NCBI GenBank assembly: GCA_963930655.1
Contig: OZ005610.1
Location: 19,032,001-19,096,000, forward strand
DNA length: 64,000 nucleotides
Direction of reading: 5' to 3'
From: Myrica gale
Taxonomy: Eukaryota > Streptophyta > Magnoliopsida > Fagales > Myricaceae
Below are positions 1 through 11,925 of the stretch, piece after piece (position 1 is the stretch's first letter; every line of letters starts with the position of its first letter). A program made the translations under genes and the position numbers. The notes beneath the pieces are model-generated. The model ran no database searches and was not told where the DNA came from. It was given only the letters and a program-made list of their open reading frames with translations.

Positions 1-1345
1 GGGTAATCTTCAAATAATTCAAACTTCCAACTAGTTGCCGATATAGAGACGGATCTGAGAGAAGTTCGCCCTCCTCGCGGTAAAGCTTAAGATTTATTTC
101 CAAGGGAGTGAGAACAGGGTTACTCGATTGGAGACCATCCAGAGAGATCACTTCCTGCGCATATTTGTGTTGATGCAACAAAAGATCTTGTGAATTAACC
201 TGCACCTCAAGGCCAAGAAAGTATTGAAGGGAGCCAAGATCCTTCATCTGAAAAATAAGCGTTGAGATGATGCTGCAGCTGCTGAATCAAGGACGCATCA
301 GAACCAGTAATAACAATATCATCAAAATACACCAACAATCCCCGTAGTAGTCTTGCGAAGAAAAAGAGAGGAATCAAACTGACTTTAAGCTATGTAAAAA
401 GCATGGAGAGTAGAGCGAAACTTGTCAAACCAGGCGCGCAGGGCTTGTTTCAATCCATACAAAGAATGTTTCAGCCGAGAAACTTCAGAAGAAGGTGTAG
501 TAAACATGCTTGGAGGCAGAGTCATAAAAATTACTTCCTTAAGATCCCTATGCAAAAAAACATTCTTCTCATCCATTTGCCGTAGAGACCAACCTTGAGA
601 AGCAGCAAGAGCTAAGAGTGAGGAACATAAACAGAATCAATAATCAATACCATACTCCTGACGATTTCAAGATGGGCTTTATATCTATCCAGAGATCCAT
701 CAGATCAAAACTTGACTGAGTACACCCATTTATAGCTAATAGGTTTGACACCAGAGGGACACGCCACCACATCCCAGGTGTGGTTTTCTTGAAGAGCTTG
801 AAGCTCTTCACGCATGGCCTGCTGCCATTAAGCTTGAGTAGTGGCCTAAGTATAAGAGTGAGGAACAGAAACATAATCAAGAGTGGCAGTAAGCGAGGTA
901 TGAGAAAAACCATACCTTGTCGGACATGTGACACTTGAGTGGAGCGTCGAGGGTGGAAGACGTCGGTGATAGACAATCTCTGGCTTAAAATGCTCAACAG
1001 ACAAAGGCAAATCATCAAAAGCAGGGATAAGATCAAGAGGAGTATCATGAGTAACATGATACTGAAAGAAATATTGATTTTCAAAGAAAATCACATTCCT
1101 AGATATCTGAAACTTGTGAGAATGAGCATTATAACAAACGAAACCTTTCTGGGTAGTACTATAACCCATAAAATAACACTTGAAGGACTGAGCAGTAAGC
1201 TTGCGACGATCGATAGGCTGAAGATGGATAAAGTAAACACATCCAAAAGTATGAAAAGAATGATACTTAAGAGAAACACCAAATAAATAAAAATGAGGAG
1301 AGTCAAAGGAGAGAGTGGCGGTAGCTGACGATTGATCAAATAGAC
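1..1345 (-). pseudogene. Ty1/copia pol remnant (integrase end and reverse transcriptase)
   Basis: Read on the minus strand, about 846-1169 encodes the end of a copia integrase: a GYSTTQKGFVCYN block followed by SRNVIFFENQ, the usual sequence after the integrase core. Further down come the reverse transcriptase blocks: VFLHRDLKEVIFM and HSLYGLKQALRAWFDKF at 385-576, and LVYFDDIVITGSDASL near 290-345. The order INT then RT is that of copia elements. Stops and frameshifts break it into short open stretches, and neither LTRs nor gag are visible, so this is the inner part of a dead copy that continues off the left edge. It ends about 15 bases before the left LTR of the next element, so that element probably inserted into or beside it. 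The family call is secure; the exact limits are not. Confidence 0.85.
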
Positions 1346-1361
1346 AGTAGTAGATAAAGCT

Positions 1362-2446
1362 TGTTAGCCCAAGGTTGTTTTACAACCAATCCATATTTGA
1401 TTTTGATAATAGCAAAACTTCTAAGTGCTTTAAAGACTTTTTGATTTTACCTTATTAATCCACTATTTCTAAAATATATTTCAAAGGATTGAGATTATCT
1501 CGCTAAAATATTTCTAAGTGTACTTGAATAGCATTAAACAAGTTGATAGATCAATTTTTCATATTGTAGGTGTTTTAAGAAGTGTTGAAATGGATTAGAC
1601 ACTTTCAAGATGCTGATTTTTCTCTCTAGCACTGACACCCGATAGCAAAATTCCATACCAAGTTTTAAGGTGTCGACACATGCTGCGATTTTGCCAAAAA
1701 ACTGGAATGATGCCAGCTCATTTAAGATGCTCCAAAAAGATATGGGTGCCCTTCCAATGTTACTTTAGAGGGTTTTGAAGACCGTTGAAGACAAATGAGT
1801 ATAAATAGAAGAAGATTGAGAGATAAAGACAACACATTTGCAATTATTATATGTCCTAACTTCTAGAGAGAGAAAGTGTTTTGAAGAAGAGAGAAGACAA
1901 CACCTACCAATAAAACTTGTGCTCCCACCTGCAAACTTTAGCTTTCTTTCAGGAATCTTGTCTTTTCGCACACTGTTGTGCTTTTTATTTGCTTATTTTG
2001 CTTAGAGAGACATTCTTTATTATTCCTTTATACCAGTCTTATGTAAAAAAACTTGAGGGTTGGGTAAACACTTGGTCCTACTCTTGAGGGTAGAAGAAAT
2101 CCCTTGGGTTTTGAGATTTATGAAGAGAGTTGAAACGTAAGCTCGAAAAACACTTTGTAAAGGTTCCTTAATACCCGTGAAGCTAAGGTGTATTTGCTAT
2201 TTGTAGAATAATGGAGGAAGACCAAGGAAGTCAATAGCCTTGGGGGTGGACGTAGGCAAGTGTTGGCCGAACCACCTAAAATTGCGGTGTCGTCTTTCTA
2301 ACTCTATCTCTCTTATTATTTGCTCCATATTTATATTTGCGGTGTTTTATGCTTTATTGTTCTATTGCTTAAATTATCGTGGAAAAAGTTTTATTTTATA
2401 TTAAAACATAATTTACCCCCCTCATGGGTTGTTATTTAGACTCACA
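1362..2446 (+). repeat. Left LTR of the Sirevirus-like element
   Basis: It begins TGTTAGCCCAAGG and ends CTCACA, immediately before the primer-binding site. It is homologous to 8360-9413. It holds one GTGTCGACAC palindrome near 1671. The right LTR has a second palindrome 21 bp from the equivalent site, which this copy appears to have lost by a small deletion. The run of C near 2415 is typical of the 3' end of Sirevirus LTRs. Confidence 0.8.
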
Positions 2447-2448
2447 AT

Positions 2449-2460
2449 TTGTATCAAAGC
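2449..2460 (+). other. Degenerate primer-binding site (initiator tRNA-Met type)
   Basis: TTGTATCAAAGC lies three bases after the LTR end. The plant copia and gypsy consensus complementary to initiator methionine tRNA is TGGTATCAGAGC, so two positions have changed. Confidence 0.6.
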
Positions 2461-2482
2461 TGAGGTTTAATATTTTTTATCT

Positions 2483-4110
2483 ATGACAACCTTTGTTAGT
2501 TTTTCGTTGGCTGAAAGTCAATCCATTAACCGACCTCCTTTGTTCAATGGAACGTGCTACAACTATTGGAAAGGTAGGATGAGGATATAAATCTAAATCA
2601 TGGACTATGAACTGTGGAGGGTTATCTCTAATGGTCATAAATTTCCTAGAGACAAGGAAGGTAAGTTGAATGCTAATATTAAACTTATGTCCTTAAATTC
2701 CAAAGCTATGAATGTTTTGTATTGCGCACTTGATGCAAATTAATTCAATCATGTTTCCGATTGTGATACCGCTAAACAAATTTGGGACAAACTCCAAGTG
2801 GCCCATGAATGTACGAATCAAGTTAAGGAGAACAAGATTAATATGTTTGTTCATAGTTTTGAGCTTTTTAAGATGAAATTCGATGAATCTATCTCATCTA
2901 TGTTTACTTGCCTTACTGATATTATAAATGATATTAAATCTGTTGGTAAAGAATATACTATTGTTGAAATGGTAAGAAAGATCCTTAGGTGTCTACCAAA
3001 AGCTTGAGAACCCAAGATCACCGTCATTCAAGAAGCCGAAGACTTGACAAAGCTTTGTTTGGATGAGCTCATGGGTTCTCTCATGACACATGAGATGAAC
3101 CAAGTATAGGGAGATGAGGATGAAGGAAAAGGAAAAAAGAGTTATTGTCTTGAAAGCCTCATGCTCTAGTGATGATGAATCTTCTGAAGATGATGAGAAA
3201 ATAACATTGTTCACCAAGAGATTCAAGAAATCCTTCCGGAAGAAACAATGAGATAAAAGATTTCCAAGAAAGACAAGCTACAGAGGTGATAGTAGCAAGA
3301 AGAATGATGTTATTTGCTTTGGGTGCAAGAAGCTTGGACATATAAAGACGGATTGTCCCAACCTTGAATCTCACAAGAAATCGAAGGATTTTAAAGACAA
3401 AAAGAAAGCATTTTTGGCCGCATTAGGAGATTCCGATGAAAGTGATAGTGATAGCGATGAAGAAGTTTCAAATCTGTTCTTCATGGCAAACGATAATGAA
3501 GACAAGGTACAAGATTCTTCAATTTGTTTTTGTCTCCATTTATGAATTACAAGATGTTTTTGATAAACAATATCTTGAATTGAAAATACTGTTTTCAAAG
3601 TATTGTTGCCTTAAAAAGAACTTTGAAATACTTATTCAAAAAAATGATACATTGAAATACGAAGTTGTTTATTTTGGAGAGGATCTTGCAAGAGTCACAA
3701 AAGAAAATGAGAAAATCATGCAAGAAGAGTCAAATGATTTAAAATCTGAAAATATTGATTTAAAGAAGAAAGTTGAATCTCTTACTCAAGATCTTGCATG
3801 ATTCACTCAAAGAAAAATAAACCTTGATATTCTTATTGGTTTCCAAAGATGTTTCAACAAAAGTGGGATTGGTAATGATTCGATTGGAAATCAAAAGCTA
3901 TATTCGGAGATGATTGTAAAATCATTTACATCTTTCACCATGTGTAATTTTTGTGGAAAGAATGGGACACATCTCACACAGTTGTCCAACTAGAAAGAAA
4001 TCCACTCATGGCATCAAATTTGTGTGAATCCAAAAAGATAAGGTGAAGGAATTCATTTCTAACACCAATGGACCCAAAAATATTTGGTTACCAAAAATCA
4101 AGAGTTGATT
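2483..4110 (+). pseudogene. gag remnant of the Sirevirus-like element
   Basis: The start codon at 2483 opens a reading frame with NRPPLFNGTCYNYWKGRMR, the conserved N-terminal block of copia gag (UBN2-type). A stop replaces a sense codon soon after. The capsid region continues with breaks to about 3000. At 3305-3365 there is a zinc knuckle of the form C-x2-C-x4-H-x4-C (CFGCKKLGHIKTDC), followed by an acidic serine-aspartate stretch (DESDSDSDEE). A charged coiled-coil-like stretch follows at 3436-3801. A second cysteine motif, CNFCGKNG, is at about 3950 with a frameshift inside it. Length and order match Sirevirus gag, but at least five stops or frameshifts prevent a full product. Confidence 0.8.
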
Positions 4111-7095
4111 TCTTTTGCAGAAGTGCTTGAAGTCCAACAAAACCAAGGAACATTAAGTCTTTGATAATGAATGCTCCAAGCACATGACCAGAAACAAGAG
4201 TTGGTTTAACTCTCTTAGTCTCAAGAGAAAAAGTTCGTTTACTTTTGGTGACAATGACAAAGGAAAGATACACGGTGTTGGTAGCAATGATATGTCTTCC
4301 AATCCCATAATTGAGAATGTACTTCTTGTTGATGGTTTAAAGCATAATCTTTTAAGTATTAGTCAATTGTGTGACAAGGGAAACTGAGTCATTTTTAAAT
4401 CATCGATATGTCTTGTTGAGAATATTGAAAGTAAGAAAGTATTGTTTGTGGGATATAGATTTGAAAATGTGTACATTGTTCATTTAAAGAACATTTGCTC
4501 GGAAAATATAAAATGTCTTTCAACTCTAAATGACAATGATAGTTGGTTCTAGCATAGAAGGCTTGCTTACGCAAGCATGAACTTGATTTCAAAACAACAA
4601 AAAAGAATATTGTTTCGGGTTTGCCTAACCTATCTTTTGAAAATGACAATTTGTGTAGCTTGTCAAAAAGACAAACAAACCAAAACTTCTTTTAAGTCCA
4701 AAAATTTGGTGTCCATTTCTAAGTCACTTCAACTTCACATTAGTTCTATTCCTAGCTCATAAAGATGAGATTTTTCATGCTTTTGAAAAAATTAGCAAGA
4801 GGATTCAAAATGAATTTTTTTTTCTATTTATAGCATAAGGAGTGATTATGGAAAAGAATTTAAAAATTCGTCATTTAAAACGTTTTTGTAGTGAAAATGG
4901 TATTAACCATAACTTCTCGGCTCCTAAAACTCCTCTACAAAATGGTGTTGTAGAGAGGAAGAATATGACTCTTGAAGAGATGGCTATAACCTTGTTATGT
5001 GAAAGAAACCTGTCTGATTACTTCTAGGCTGAATCAGTTAAAACGTTGTTACGTTATGAACCGTTGCATGATTGGGCATATTCTTAAGAAAACTCCATAT
5101 GAGCTATAAAATGATAGAAAACCCAACAGTGGTTACTTTCAAATTTCCGGATGCAAATGTTTTGTGCTCAACAACAATTAGGATAATTTGGGTAAGTACG
5201 ATGTAAAAGTCGATGAAGGTATCTTTCTTGGCTATTTAACTTCTAGGAAAACATATATTGTTTTCAATAAATGTACTTTAGTTGTTGAAGAATCAGTCAA
5301 TGTCGTTTTTTATGAATCTAACAATCTTGTGAAAATAAATGATAAAGATGTTATAGATCTTGACAAACGGGTTGAAAAACTTACCATAAATGAGGATAAG
5401 AAATAAACACTTGTATAAGATCAAGAATCTCCAAAATCACAAGAAGAAGTTCAATAAGTCAACAATGATCTACCAAAATCTTGGAAATACGTCAAAAGTC
5501 ATCCTCTCCAGCAAATTTTTGGAAATGTTGAGAAAGGGGCAAACACTGACTCTTCTTTAAACCAAGCTAATAATTTTGTTTTACTTTCTCATCTTGAGCT
5601 TAAGAATTTTCTTGAGGCTAAAGATGATGAAAGTTGGATCCATGCTATGAAAGAGGAGTGGAAATAATTTGAGAAAAACCAAGTATGACATCTAATTCCT
5701 AGACCCAAAGATTATCCAATTATTGACATAAAATTGGTTTTTGTAAACAAAATGGATGAATTCGGGGTTGTAGTGAGGAACAAGGCAAGATTAGTAGCTC
5801 AATGTTACGATCAATAAGAGAATATTGATTTTGATGAAACTTTTACTCCTGTTGCTCGTTTAGAATTTTTTCGTATGTTACTCGCTTTCGCTTGCTATAA
5901 ATATTTTAAACCCTTTCAAATGGATGTGAAAATCGTATTCCTAAATGGATTCCTCACGGAGGAAGTATATGTTTAGCAACCACCAGGCTTTGAAGATGAT
6001 ACGCTTTCAAATCATGTGTACAAGCTCACAAAGACACTTTATGACTTGAAACAAGCACATCGGGCATGATATTAACGTTTAAGTTGTTTTCTCATTGAAA
6101 ATGGTTTTTCAAAAGGTAAAATTGATACTACTCTTTTCATTAAAAAAAGTACGATGAATTGTTAACGGTTCAAATTTATGTCGATGATATTATTGTTGGA
6201 TCTACTAATGAATCCTTGTGTCAAGAGTTCTCACAAATTATGCAAGGTGAATTTGAGATGAGACACATGGGAGAATTGAACTATTTTCTTGGCCTCCAAA
6301 TCAAACAATGCAATGAGACAATCTTCATCAATCAAACAAAGTACACATAAGGTCTTCTCAAGCGATTCAGTATGGACAACTCAAAAGCTGAGCACACCTA
6401 TGAGTTCATCTACAAAAATTGAAGAGGATGAGAAAGGTAAGAATGTGGTCCAAACCAAATATCGAGGTATGATTGACTCCTTACTCTATCTTACCGCTAG
6501 TAGACCGGATATAATATTTAGTGTATACATGTGTGCTAGATTCCAATATAGCCCTAAGGAATCTCATCTCTTTGCAGTTAAAAGAATTTTCAGATATCTT
6601 GTTAGCACTCAATATCTTGGTTTGTTTTTATCCCAAGAGTGTTAAATTTAATTTACAAGGATACTCGGATGCGGATTATGTGAGTTGTAAAATTAATAGA
6701 AATAGTACTAGTTGTGCGTGTAAATTTCTTGGACCCTCCCTAGTCTCTTGGTATTGTAAGAAACAAAACTTCGTGGCTCTATCAACCATGAAAACCGATT
6801 ATATTGTCGTGGACAATTGATGTGCACAAGTATTGTGGATGAAACAATAATTTGAAGATTTTAATCTTCATTATTCTCTCTTCCCAATAAAATTGTGACA
6901 ACACTAGTGCGATAAATCTTACCAAAAATCCAATTCAGCACTCTAAAACAAAACATATTGAGATTAAGCATCATTTTATTTGAGATCATGCTATAAAAGT
7001 GGATATTGTTCTTGAGTTCATAAATACCGACCTTCAATTGGTGGATATTTTCATAAAACCCCTTAATAAGGATAGATTTTGTTTCATTTGCCAAT
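4110..7095 (+). pseudogene. pol remnant: protease, integrase, RT, RNase H
   Basis: Protease: CSKHMT near 4170 with a downstream GLKHNLLSISQLCDKGN block; the catalytic D-(S/T)-G has become D-N-E. Integrase: a zinc-binding region around 4555-4690 (CxxC present), then NFSAPKTPLQNGVVERKN at about 4910 and a FLGY motif at 5228. RT: DFDETFTPVARLE at about 5830, MDVKIVFLNGFL at about 5920, and the catalytic YVDDIIVGS at 6178 with FLGLQIKQ downstream. RNase H: YSDADYVSCKINRNSTS at about 6660, ending with the domain that contains KHIEI-like sequence near 6950. In-frame stops occur in every domain. This gene cannot make a working polyprotein but is clear as to family. Confidence 0.85.
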
Positions 7096-7099
7096 AAAT

Positions 7100-7586
7100 T
7101 GGAATGAGATTTCCTTTGGATTTAATTGATTATATGTGTGTGATTTCTCCTTTTGATGTGTTAATTGATTGCATTGGATATGTTCTGATATTTGTTTAAT
7201 TGCTCTATGTGTATTTCTTTTTAATATCATATTTATTCACTGTGAAAACTTTATATGTACTCATTTTGCATGTCATGTATTAGAAAACAAGTGTCGACGC
7301 TTCTTGTTTTATTCATGGTTGTTTTCAATGGAGAAGTATGTATCGACACCATTAATTCATGTGTCAACACATAAGTCTTCCTCCCAAGAGCATTTTAACT
7401 GCAGTTAGAAGCATGTACAATGTGTTGACACATTGCCTTCGACACATAGAGGCAATGTGTCAACACATCTTTCGATTTTACTATTTTTAAAAATGGTCTA
7501 TATGGCATACATAAATACCCAATTAGGGCTAGGGGTCGACACTTTACTTCTCTCAACCTCACAGAATCCCTTCTCTCTCCCAAACA
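7100..7586 (+). other. Non-coding spacer with paired TGTCRACA palindromes
   Basis: This stretch between pol and the env-like region carries near-palindromes related to GTGTCGACAC. Two pairs are spaced exactly 21 bp between starts (7342 and 7363; 7438 and 7459), with a further GTTGAC at 7424. I see no convincing gene in it. Confidence 0.6.
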
Positions 7587-8359
7587 ATGTTATTCTCCTT
7601 CTCCCTCACAAATTCCCTTTACCCTTTGCCTTCAAATCTTCATTGTGCCATTGTCACGATGTCTTCCAACTGTTCCAAGCGAACCACTTGTCAGATGCCC
7701 TCCTCTGTCAATTCTAGGGCACAAAAGAAGGGACGAGGAAATGAAGAACCTGCTGCTACTCTAGAGGTTTATATCTACAGGTCAGAGCTTTGTCAGAATC
7801 GATTTGTTCAAGATTTTAGTAATAGGAAAGTGATTGCTGGACGTTGAATTGATTTTCCTTGGTTTTGTGAAAGTGATTTTGATTTTAATGAAATGTTCAA
7901 TTTTCAAGGGTAGTCTACTCTTGTGAATTTAAAGGTTGATTATTATGTGTCTTTGGTGAAATTGTATATGAAAACTTTCAGTACTCAATGTTTGAGGATG
8001 CCTCGAGTTATGTTAATGGGAAGCAATTGGATTTGTCTGTTTCTTCCCTAAACTCATTGGCCTCTGCTCCTAATGGTGGAAAGAAGTTCTTTGATTTCAT
8101 ATGGGTAGATGGACATGTCTGAGTTAGAGCCAATTGACATTCTTAGGGTGTGTTGGATAATCCAGCCTTAAATGAGATGGTTAGACCTGCTGGCAGTGAC
8201 TTGACTATTCGTAGGAGAATTTTGCATCATATGGCCTGTAATATAATTCTACCAAGGAATGGAAAATTCGAGTACATTACATTTTTAGACATGTTTGTAA
8301 TGTACTAGTTGATTACCAATACCCCTATGAATCTTGGTCACTTAATGCTCAATCATATG
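7587..8359 (+). pseudogene. env-like third-ORF remnant of the Sirevirus-like element
   Basis: After pol, an open stretch from 7587 includes EVYIYRSELCQNRFVQDF and then, across a stop, FPWF and VDYYVSLVKLYMKTF. Frame changes lead to SYVNGKQLDLSVSSLNSLA and RRILHHMACNIILPRNGKFEYI. This string matches in outline the domain found after pol in many Sireviruses and in plant proteins annotated as putative transposon or envelope-like proteins. It ends directly against the right LTR. Several stops and frameshifts are present. The link to the env-like domain is from memory of the family pattern and is less certain than the pol calls; whether the product ever acted as an envelope is unknown. Confidence 0.5.
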
Positions 8360-9413
8360 TGTTAGCCTAAGGTTGTTTTGCAAACAATCCATAATTGATT
8401 TTGATGATAACAAAAATTCTAAGTTTTGAAGGACTTTTAGATTTTATATTGTTAATCCACTTTTATATTGTTAGCCTCAGGTTGTTTTGCAAGTGGACTT
8501 AAACACATTTTCATAAGTTGATGAAATCAATTTTCTTATTGTAGGTGCTATAAAATATGTTGAAATGGATTGAACACTTTCAAAGAAGCTACTTTTCCCA
8601 TTAAGTGTTGATGGTGTCGACACATTGCACTGACTCCCGAGAGCATCATTCCAGACCAATTTTTGAAGTGTCAACACATGCTGACCATGTGTCGACACAT
8701 GCCACGAAGTTGCGGAAAATCTGGAACGATGTCATATCATTCAAATTGCTCTAAAATTACTTGGATGCCCTTCCAACGGCACTTTTGAGGTCTTTGATGA
8801 CCGTTGAAGACCTAGAGCTATAAGAAGAATGAGATGGAGAGAGAAAGCAAAGATTTGCATCATCATTCAAAATCTACCTCTGAAAGAGAGAGAAAGCGAG
8901 ATCCAAAAATCACTTGTTGATTCCTTCAAGATCATAGCTTTCATTGTTAAATCTTCTTTTCTTGCTCATCATTGATGACTTACCTTCAAAGGGTGAGAAA
9001 TTTATTGAAGAAAGTGCCTCGAAGAAGAGAGAAGAACTCACCAACCAAAAAGGCTTGTGCTTACACCTTCCAAACTTCAGCTTTCATTCAAGAATCTTGT
9101 CTTCTTGCACTCTATTGAGCTTTTCATTTGTTGATTCAGTTTAGAGAGTCATTTCACACATTTTGTGCTTTCCACTTGCATATTCGACTTAGAGAGTCAT
9201 TCTCCTTGTACCCATTCTTTGTAAAACACTTGAGTGTTGGGTAAACACTTGGTCCTATTTGTGAGAGTATGAGAAATCCCTTGGGTTTTGAGATTTGTGA
9301 AGAGAGTTGAGGCTTGAGCTCACAAAAGGCTTTGTAAAGGTTCCTTAGCACCCCGGAAGATAAGGTGTACATGTTATTTGATAGATAGTGGAGGAAGCCC
9401 AAGGAAGTCAATA
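8360..9413 (+). repeat. Right LTR of the Sirevirus-like element, 3'-truncated
   Basis: It begins TGTTAGCCTAAGG and aligns along its length with 1362-2225. A short internal duplication of the LTR start (TTGTTAGCCTCAGGTTG) lies at about 8470. GTCGAC-type palindromes lie at 8613, 8670 and 8691, the last two 21 bp apart. The match stops at AAGGAAGTCAATAG, so about 170 bases of the LTR end are missing. Confidence 0.8.
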
Positions 9414-9415
9414 GT

Positions 9416-9815
9416 CAACATTAGTGATCACTTCCAGAAGGTATCCATATTTGATCTCGTTCAGTGCATGTACTCTTACAGTGCGCCTACTCATCTGCTT
9501 AAGGTCACTACCTCAATGACGGAGTCTATCATCCTATTCAATAGAGACACAACGAGTGTAGACCTATTTGTACATAAATATGTATCTCGGTCTGGAACAA
9601 CTATCAAGTGAACAAGGAACCGAAAAGTCATACTCTCCGCCTTTTGATTCATTAATCATCGGCATGAATTTTCTACAATTTTACTTAACAATATAACTGT
9701 GTAACATCTCATGTTATAACATTATACCTAATAAGTAATAAATACATGTGACGATAAAAGAAATAATTATCCCATAATTATTCTAATAATTGGTTTTGAG
9801 GGCATATTTCCAACA
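9416..9815 (-). repeat. Copia-type LTR fragment, minus orientation
   Basis: Read on the minus strand, the right edge begins TGTTGGAAATATGCCC, a start shared by many plant copia LTRs. The rest is AT-rich with no coding sequence. I found no target duplication and no partner LTR, so it is either a fragment or a solo LTR with degraded flanks. Confidence 0.45.
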
Positions 9816-11925
9816 GCGTGTATCCCGGAAGAGATTATTAGCTTCTATAGCTCTTTGTATAAGGAGTCTTTCTCTTGTAGAATCCTCTTGGATGATCTGG
9901 CATTTGACTCTATCTCTAGGGAAGATGCGGAATGGTTAGAAACGCCTTTTAGTGTGGATGAAGTGACTGGTGTAGTTTGAATTCTAAATGGGGATAAGGC
10001 ACGAGGCTTGGATGCCTTCTCTTTAGCCTTCTTCCAATTTTGATGAGAGGTGGTCAAAGGAGATATTCTATCTATGTTCAACAAGTTTGCTCAGCGGGGA
10101 AGATTCGTTAGAAGTATAAACGCCACTTTTATTGTTCTTATCCCTAAAAATTCAGGTGCTGTTAAGTTGGAGGATTTTTGCCTCATCAATCTCGTGGGAG
10201 GGGTTCAAAAAATTCTTGTGAAAGTGTTGGCTAACAGATTGAAGTCGGTTCTGGATAAGATCATTTCGCCGTCTCATAATGCTTTCGTTAAAGGTAGACA
10301 AATTTTTGATCCGGTGCTGATTGCTAGTAAGTGCATCGACTCAAGGTTGAGATCTAATGTGTCAAGAATGTTATGCAAATTGAATATTCATAAAACCTAT
10401 GACCATGTCAACTAGAGTTTTCTCTTGTACCTCTTAAGGATGTGTGGATTTGGGGATAAGTGGTGTAGGTGGATTGAATTTTGCATATCCACGATAAAAT
10501 TTTCAGTGATTTTGAATGGCTCTCCTAAAGACCTTTTGATGGTTCCCGCGTTTTGCGCCAAAGTAACTCTCTTTCACATTTTATGTTTGTGCTTGTTATG
10601 GAAGCATTCAACTGGATGATGAAAGAGTTGGTTGTAAGTGGTTCCATAGCGAGGGTTTGAGGTATAAGGTGGGGTGAGTATTTCACACCTTCTGTTTGTA
10701 GATGACACTCTTATTTTGTGTGGGGCAAATGAGAGTCATTTTCGTAATTTTCGATGCTTACTCCTTTGTTTTGAGATGGTGTCGGGGTTAAAAATAATCT
10801 CTCAAGAACTGAAGCCATTCATGTTAGTTGTGTTGGCAATTTTCAGGAGTTGACAGCTATTATGGAGTGCAGAGTTTCCTCATTGCCTACAACTTACCTT
10901 GGGCTTTCGCTGGGTGCCCGTTTTAAAATTATTCACATTTGGGATGGTATTATCGAGAGAGCTGATAGAAGGTTGGCGGATTGAAAGCAGAGTTACCTTT
11001 TGAAGGGTGGTAGACTCACCTTAGTTAAGTCTACACTCTCTAGTCTCGTAACTTATTTTTTGTCTCTTTCCCAATCCCTATTGCGGTTGCTAATAGATTG
11101 AAACAGATACAAAGGGATTTTCTGTGGGGAAGAGACAAGAATGAACATAAGTTTCACCTTCTTAATTAGGCTCAGGTTTGTTCTCCTGTCAGAATTGGTG
11201 GGTTGAGGTTAAAGCGGCTCCCTTTGTTCAATAAAGCTTTATTAGGGAAATGGCTATGTCGCTTTGCCTTAGAAAGGGACAACTTTTGTAGAATTGTCAT
11301 TAGGGAGAAGTATGATAGTGTGATGGGTGGCTGGAGAACCAATGAGTTTCATGGCTCTTATGGTGTGAGTCTGTGGAAGCATATTAACAATGGTTGGACC
11401 TTCTTGAGTGAGAACATTCGTTTTGTGGTGGATTGTGGTCTTAGAGTCCGGTTATGGAATGACCTTTACTGTGGTGAGAGAACTTTGAAGCTTGCTTTCC
11501 CTCTTTTGTTCTCCCTTGCTCGGTGCAAAGATGCGATGGTGGCAGATTGTTTAGACGGAGATACCGGCTTTGGCGCTTGAAATGTTTAGTTCGTCAAGAC
11601 CTCTAATGACTGGGAGATGGAAGACTTTTCAGCCTTCTTCTCCCTTCTTTACTCTATGATTTTAAGGAGAAGAGATGATGATAAATTGCTTTGGTTGTGT
11701 ACTAAGAATGACGTCTTCACGGTGAAGTCGTGTGGGAAGCTGCCCATCTGAAAGTTTTGACCATTGATAATTTAAGGAGGTTATGTTTGATAGATTGGTG
11801 CTATCTTTGCACCGGATTTTCTTTGTTTCTTAGTTTTAGGTGTCTTAGTGTAGTCCTTGGTACTGTTACCCCTCTTTTTTATTAATAAAGCTTTCCTTAC
11901 TTAAAAAAAGAAAAAAAAAAAACAA
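9816..11925 (+). pseudogene. L1-type LINE remnant (reverse transcriptase and 3' end)
   Basis: The reverse transcriptase of a non-LTR element is visible: NATFIVLIPKNSGA at about 10115, then FCLINLVGGVQKILVKVLANRLK at about 10180, and HNAFVKGRQIFDPVLIA at about 10275. These are the standard early RT blocks of plant L1 elements. The catalytic region (LFADDTLI-like, about 10690) follows after a frameshift. At 11203-11580 comes the C-terminal part with LPLFNKALLGKWLCRF and a tryptophan-rich WRTNEFHGSYGVSLWKHI. The endonuclease is missing, so the copy is 5'-truncated, as is common. The 3' end is an A-rich tail at about 11904-11922. Multiple stops show it is dead. Confidence 0.85.

Larger units (their letters stand above)
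1362..9413 (+). mobile_element. Sirevirus-like Ty1/copia retrotransposon, decayed
   Basis: This element carries a left LTR (1362-2446), a degenerate primer-binding site, gag with a CCHC knuckle, protease, integrase, RT and RNase H, an extra region after pol that looks like the env-like part of Sireviruses, and a right LTR (8360 to about 9413). The two LTRs are clearly homologous: both begin TGTTAGCC(C/T)AAGGTTG and share blocks such as TTAGAGAGTCATT and CTTGGGTTTTGAGATTTGTGAAGAGAGTTG-like sequence. They have diverged by many substitutions and indels, which points to an old insertion. The right LTR stops about 170 bases early, where other repeat sequence begins. Many stops in gag and pol make it non-autonomous. 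The family call rests on the long non-coding spaces, the FLGLQIKQ RT motif and the env-like region. Confidence 0.85.
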
